Notes under the pieces: model-generated
The model's input: only the letters and a program-made list of their open reading frames with translations
Told to the model about the DNA's origin: nothing
Database searches by the model: none
Origin: JAJFKB01 sp965230515
GTDB taxonomy: Bacteria; Pseudomonadota; Gammaproteobacteria; Pseudomonadales; IMCC2047
Assembly (NCBI GenBank): GCA_965230515.1
Contig: OZ246007.1
Span: forward strand, 3,348,001-3,412,000
Reading direction: 5' to 3'
DNA length: 64,000 bases
In this document: in pieces, positions 60,631-64,000 of the stretch
How the letters are laid out: every line of letters begins with the position of its first letter
Numbering within the stretch: the first letter of the stretch is position 1
Position numbers and translations under genes: made by a program

Positions 60631-63069
60631 TCAGAATTGGAAATCTATCTGTTTTGCTGAATCAGAGCGGGTCAGGTTGAAAGTAAAAAGGTTGCCGTAA
60701 CTGTGTGCAGCTGTAATAGCACCTTTGGTCACGGTAGATTTTTCAGGTTCCCTGCCATAACCGATAAGATAGATTTTTCGAGCGTTTCCTGGTACCTCAA
60801 GGCTGATGTTTTGAGAGTACTTTTTCTTAAAAAGAACAACCGTATCGCCAACTTGCACGGCTAAGTCGTTTTTTTCGCTCATGGCCAGGGGGTGGATGCT
60901 TGTCTTTGAGGGGCTGTCAACGCTTGGAACTAGGGCGACGAGGAAATTTGTCTCTTTCGTTTGTTTCTTGGGGAACAGCTCAATTCTCCATAAGGGATTA
61001 TCAAACCAGGCTGAATCCGATGCGCCTGCCAGGTGGTTAGTTCCGTTTAACTCAGAATCATCTCCGTCATTTTCAACATAAAACCGGTAATCCTCACCGC
61101 CAACAAGGTGTACCACTGGTTCTTGCGGCCAAATAGTTTCCATTCGAAGAAATCCCCGGCCGTTTCTGATCAATGCGCTGCCATTGGTGCTGCTTAAAAT
61201 GCCATTATTTTTATCGCCCTTCAAAACCACTTCATTTGCTAGTTGAGGTTTATTGGATGTGTGGAGTAACCATTTCGAACGGTAATTGTTACTGGTCGAG
61301 AGGATTTGGTCGCGTACTAACAAAATATCCTCAGTCTTAAGATAGAATAGCTCTCGTTTAACCCGGTTTACTTTGCCGCCGTCATCATTAGCATCGTAAT
61401 GGTCGTTATTATATGCGGCGGTCAGATCCGATTTGATATAGCTGAATTCACTATCATTAACAAAATTCTCTAACTCAGCTCCTCTAAGATATGGTTGTTT
61501 GTCTGATTTGCTTTTCCAGTCAGCAACTGACGTAATTGCGCTTCCTGTTGGTAAGGTTATTCTCTGCCCACCATCCGAAACGTTCTGCTTAAAGAAGCGG
61601 TTAGGGCGGACCTTTTCATTGGGTTTTTGAACCAATAGCGAATTCTTCGCGATTGTGCGTATGGAGTAGTTCAGTCGGTTGTCATCTGTAAAATGGCCAT
61701 AATTACTTCCATTTACGGCTAAAGGGGCGTTTTTGAACAGGGTGAAATGACCTGCATCATAGTGTCCGTGATGGCTGAAACTATGTCCTGCAGAGTAGCT
61801 GATGAAAGTGGCGTCGGGGTTCCATGATGAACGGATATACAGTTTATTTGAGTAATTTCTTCCAAAGAAAGCGACTGGAGGGACAATGCCTTCAAAATCA
61901 ACCAGAGCGCCTGTGCTGTTACTGGGTAATAGCGATGGATTGTTAAAAAGATGAAATCCCCATCTATAGTCCCGGTAATAACCCTCACGTCCATGTAAGC
62001 GGCTTAGATAATGAGAGTAAGACGCAAACAGTGGGTTCCCGGTCAGGCTGGCAATCAGGTCCATCACCCTTTGGGTTTCGTCCTTTAGGTCGATTCTAGG
62101 CCCTTCGTCGGCATATCCTTCAATTCGATTGTCAGGCCTTGTTGCATGTATGGTCCATAGCCCAATGCGTTCCAAGAGTTCAATCATTGAAGATCTTAGT
62201 TGGCTATTCTCGAGGCCATTGATATAGGATGCGGCAGCAAGCACGAAGGTGAAAGCGCGGGTATTGATCCAGTAGTTGTAACCTCCTGGCCAAGCCTCTG
62301 TCATTGCAATGGCCTGAGTTGCGTCTAAAAAGTGCCCTTGAGCGCGTTTTATTAAGTTACGGCGTTTATCAGAATCTGGATCTAATACTATGGCACAGAG
62401 CCAGGCATTTGATGCAAGAGTGACTCGACCATGCCATAAGGATGCGGAGCCTTCATCGAGTACGCGAAGGTATTCGATTAAAGCATTTTCTATCTTTTGC
62501 TCGACTATAGCTTTTGATTCGTTACTGAATTTAGTAGATAGTGAAAACAGGTCAAAAGCTAGGGCTAACTGCCATCCATTACCATACCTTGCCATGGCAT
62601 CTGGTGTTTCCACCTTTGAATTAAGCAACATCTCTATGCCCTGAGTAGCTTTGTCCTCTGAGCCAAATGCTAACCAGCAGCTAATGATAGGCAGCATGGC
62701 CCGATTATTCTTACAAGGTACAGGCGGAGCTTTTATGCCTTTTTGAGGGTAGGTGGCAAATCGTGTACCCATAAATTGGGATTGCCCCTGTCCTTGCCAT
62801 TCGGATAATTCCGGCAGAATGATTCTTGGTCGGCTGCTCTTTATATTGCCGTCAAACTTGTGGTGGGTGAATTGGGCAGGGGGTTCTAGTACCCTTGTGA
62901 CAAGGCTGTCTTTATATCCTGCTTTCTCGGCTAGTTTTATAAAAAACTGCCTGGGAGAAAGCGCGTAATAATTAAGTGCAAAGAAGAATGCGACAATACA
63001 TCCTACATGCAGTAGTAGCCCGCATGCAATCAGATAGAGTTTTAACAGTCTTAACGAATTATTAGGCAT
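60631..63069 (-). CDS. heparinase II/III-like protein, membrane-anchored
   Basis: 812 residues. A hydrophobic helix at about 8-32 (LYLIACGLLLHVGCIVAFFF) anchors it in the inner membrane with the rest in the periplasm. Residues about 120-380 form an alpha-toroid (YGNGWQLALAFDLFSL, LASNAWLCAIVLDP, WPGGYNYWINTRAF). The beta-sandwich part has SYSAGHSFSHHGHYDAGHFTLFKN, the His-rich heparinase II/III signature. Such proteins are polysaccharide lyases; one in an exopolysaccharide locus may trim or clear polymer in the periplasm. AT-richer than the core. Confidence 0.88.
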   Translation of the reverse strand: MPNNSLRLLKLYLIACGLLLHVGCIVAFFFALNYYALSPRQFFIKLAEKAGYKDSLVTRVLEPPAQFTHHKFDGNIKSSRPRIILPELSEWQGQGQSQFMGTRFATYPQKGIKAPPVPCKNNRAMLPIISCWLAFGSEDKATQGIEMLLNSKVETPDAMARYGNGWQLALAFDLFSLSTKFSNESKAIVEQKIENALIEYLRVLDEGSASLWHGRVTLASNAWLCAIVLDPDSDKRRNLIKRAQGHFLDATQAIAMTEAWPGGYNYWINTRAFTFVLAAASYINGLENSQLRSSMIELLERIGLWTIHATRPDNRIEGYADEGPRIDLKDETQRVMDLIASLTGNPLFASYSHYLSRLHGREGYYRDYRWGFHLFNNPSLLPSNSTGALVDFEGIVPPVAFFGRNYSNKLYIRSSWNPDATFISYSAGHSFSHHGHYDAGHFTLFKNAPLAVNGSNYGHFTDDNRLNYSIRTIAKNSLLVQKPNEKVRPNRFFKQNVSDGGQRITLPTGSAITSVADWKSKSDKQPYLRGAELENFVNDSEFSYIKSDLTAAYNNDHYDANDDGGKVNRVKRELFYLKTEDILLVRDQILSTSNNYRSKWLLHTSNKPQLANEVVLKGDKNNGILSSTNGSALIRNGRGFLRMETIWPQEPVVHLVGGEDYRFYVENDGDDSELNGTNHLAGASDSAWFDNPLWRIELFPKKQTKETNFLVALVPSVDSPSKTSIHPLAMSEKNDLAVQVGDTVVLFKKKYSQNISLEVPGNARKIYLIGYGREPEKSTVTKGAITAAHSYGNLFTFNLTRSDSAKQIDFQF

Positions 63070-63317
63070 TTCGGCTATAGTATATTCTATAAAGTGTTGG
63101 AGCTAATACCGGTCATCATAATTCTTTTTTGAAAAATCAGATTCTGTTTGAGTCGAAATATTATGTTAGCTGCTTATGCTATGCTTGCAATGGGTGGGTT
63201 GAACCAAGATTATTGTTCCAGTTGTCAGAGGTGGTTATTATCCTGAGGTTAGCATACCTTTCTGGAGGTACAGCAATTATTCGATACAAACGTTGGAGAC
63301 AAATTACCCGCGATGGT

Positions 63318-64000
63318 ATGGTATTTTTATGGGTAGGTATGGCTTTTCTTTGTGCTAAATTAAGTCTTGCTGGCCCACTTCCTGATACCATATCCAAAAT
63401 CAAACCCTCCATTGTAGGCATCGGTACTTATCTGCCCACCCGGCAGCCACGCTCAAAACTGACCGGCACCGGTTTTGTTGTGGGAGATGGCCGCCATGTC
63501 ATCACCAATGCTCACGTGGTGGCTGAGGATATTGATGAGTTCAAAAAAGAGAGAAGAGTGATTTTCGTGGGAACCGGTAAATCACCCCAGGTAGTGCCTG
63601 TAAAGATTGTGAAAAGAGATGACTCACATGATCTTGCGTTGCTCAAATTGTTAGAAGGCGCTGCGCTGCCGACGCTTCGTATTGGCGAATCAGCTTCGGT
63701 TAGGGAGGGACAGGTTTTCGCATTCACCGGATTTCCAATTGGGGCAGTACTGGGACTTTATCCTGTAACCCACCAGGGAATTGTGTCGAGTATTACACCG
63801 ATTGCAATTCCCGCTTTCCACTCTGGTCAGCTTAACCCCAAACTGATTCGGCGTTTAAAAGAGCCCTACCGGGTGTTTCAGCTGGATGCAACCGCTTACC
63901 CGGGAAACAGCGGCAGTCCACTCTATGATCCTGCATCAGGTAAGGTGGTTGGCGTGATTAACAAGGTCTTTGTGAAAGGGACCAAAGAGGCTGCTCTGGC
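63318..64000 (+). CDS. secreted trypsin-like serine protease, N-terminal part
   Basis: The frame runs off the window edge; 227 codons are visible from ATG 63318 (GGAGA 16 bases upstream; GTG 63231 is another in-frame start). Residues 1-18 (FLWVGMAFLCAKLSLAG) are a signal peptide. The trypsin-2 domain has the complete triad: His66 in ITNAHVVAE, Asp105 in SHDLALL and Ser198 in YPGNSGSPLYDP. Any PDZ domain would be beyond the edge. Likely a periplasmic or secreted protease. It starts a new plus-strand unit divergent from the heparinase gene. Confidence 0.85.
   Translation, partial: MVFLWVGMAFLCAKLSLAGPLPDTISKIKPSIVGIGTYLPTRQPRSKLTGTGFVVGDGRHVITNAHVVAEDIDEFKKERRVIFVGTGKSPQVVPVKIVKRDDSHDLALLKLLEGAALPTLRIGESASVREGQVFAFTGFPIGAVLGLYPVTHQGIVSSITPIAIPAFHSGQLNPKLIRRLKEPYRVFQLDATAYPGNSGSPLYDPASGKVVGVINKVFVKGTKEAAL

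Noticed and set aside
1..64000. tRNA, rRNA and known riboswitches
   Set aside because: No cloverleaf, rRNA segment or recognised riboswitch core was seen by eye; a covariance search was not possible.

Overview
This window is a large exopolysaccharide locus of the exosortase A (XrtA/EpsH, PEP-CTERM) type. The organism is most likely a Gram-negative proteobacterium, probably a gammaproteobacterium. The reasons are an outer-membrane lipoprotein exporter, a beta-barrel protein ending in Phe, a lipid-linked polysaccharide system, LuxI-like acyltransferases, and the XrtA marker genes in an order known from beta- and gammaproteobacteria. I cannot name the species. Family names such as TIGR03087 are recalled from knowledge of the families; no search was run.

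Layout. 1-5.0 kb: the start of a secreted protein, probably an exosortase substrate, with a sigma-54 promoter; a ThiF-like adenylyltransferase; an O-methyltransferase; and two convergent LuxI-like exosortase-associated acyltransferases. 5.3-18.6 kb: the conserved export and sorting core, all on the plus strand: Wza-like exporter, chain-length protein, tyrosine kinase, beta-barrel protein, ATPase, WecB, DUF559 nuclease, polysaccharide deacetylase, FemAB protein, glycosyltransferase and exosortase A fused to an EpsI domain. 18.9-23.6 kb: an MNT/HEPN toxin-antitoxin pair with a palindromic operator, then a beta-CASP metallo-beta-lactamase gene split by an intact IS21-family element. 23.7-38.1 kb: a plus-strand run of glycosyltransferases, XrtA-type asparagine synthase, PaaK-like ligase, O-antigen ligase, flippase, pyruvyltransferase and a PP-loop/glycosyltransferase fusion. 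38.1-47.7 kb: an AT-rich minus-strand run of sugar-modifying genes. 47.9-51.4 kb: acyl carrier protein, exosortase hydrolases 2 and 1, and a glycosyltransferase. 51.5-55.5 kb: a nested island with IS21 inside IS256-like inside IS3-like inside an IS481-like remnant. 55.5-63.1 kb, minus strand: methyltransferase, deacetylase, PLP-dependent decarboxylase, AMP-dependent ligase and a heparinase-like protein. 63.3 kb to the end: the start of a secreted trypsin-like protease.

How the genes work together. Glycosyltransferases build a repeat unit, which deacetylase, acyl, pyruvyl, amino and methyl enzymes decorate. The flippase moves it across the inner membrane. The ligase and chain-length proteins extend it, and the exporter and barrel carry it out. 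Exosortase A processes PEP-CTERM proteins that enter the same envelope. A second set (ACP, AMP-ligase, PLP decarboxylase, two odd hydrolases, LuxI-like acyltransferases) looks like a small acyl or amine pathway of unknown product.

A striking feature is a family of short palindromic repeats, with cores resembling CCCTCTCCCTCTGGGAGAGG, found at seven gene junctions. At one junction the repeat is translated into the C-terminus of hydrolase 2. At several it supplies the ribosome-binding region of the next gene. A DUF559 nuclease gene follows the largest array. Two IS21 copies with identical proteins lie in opposite orientation and bracket about 29.6 kb of the locus.
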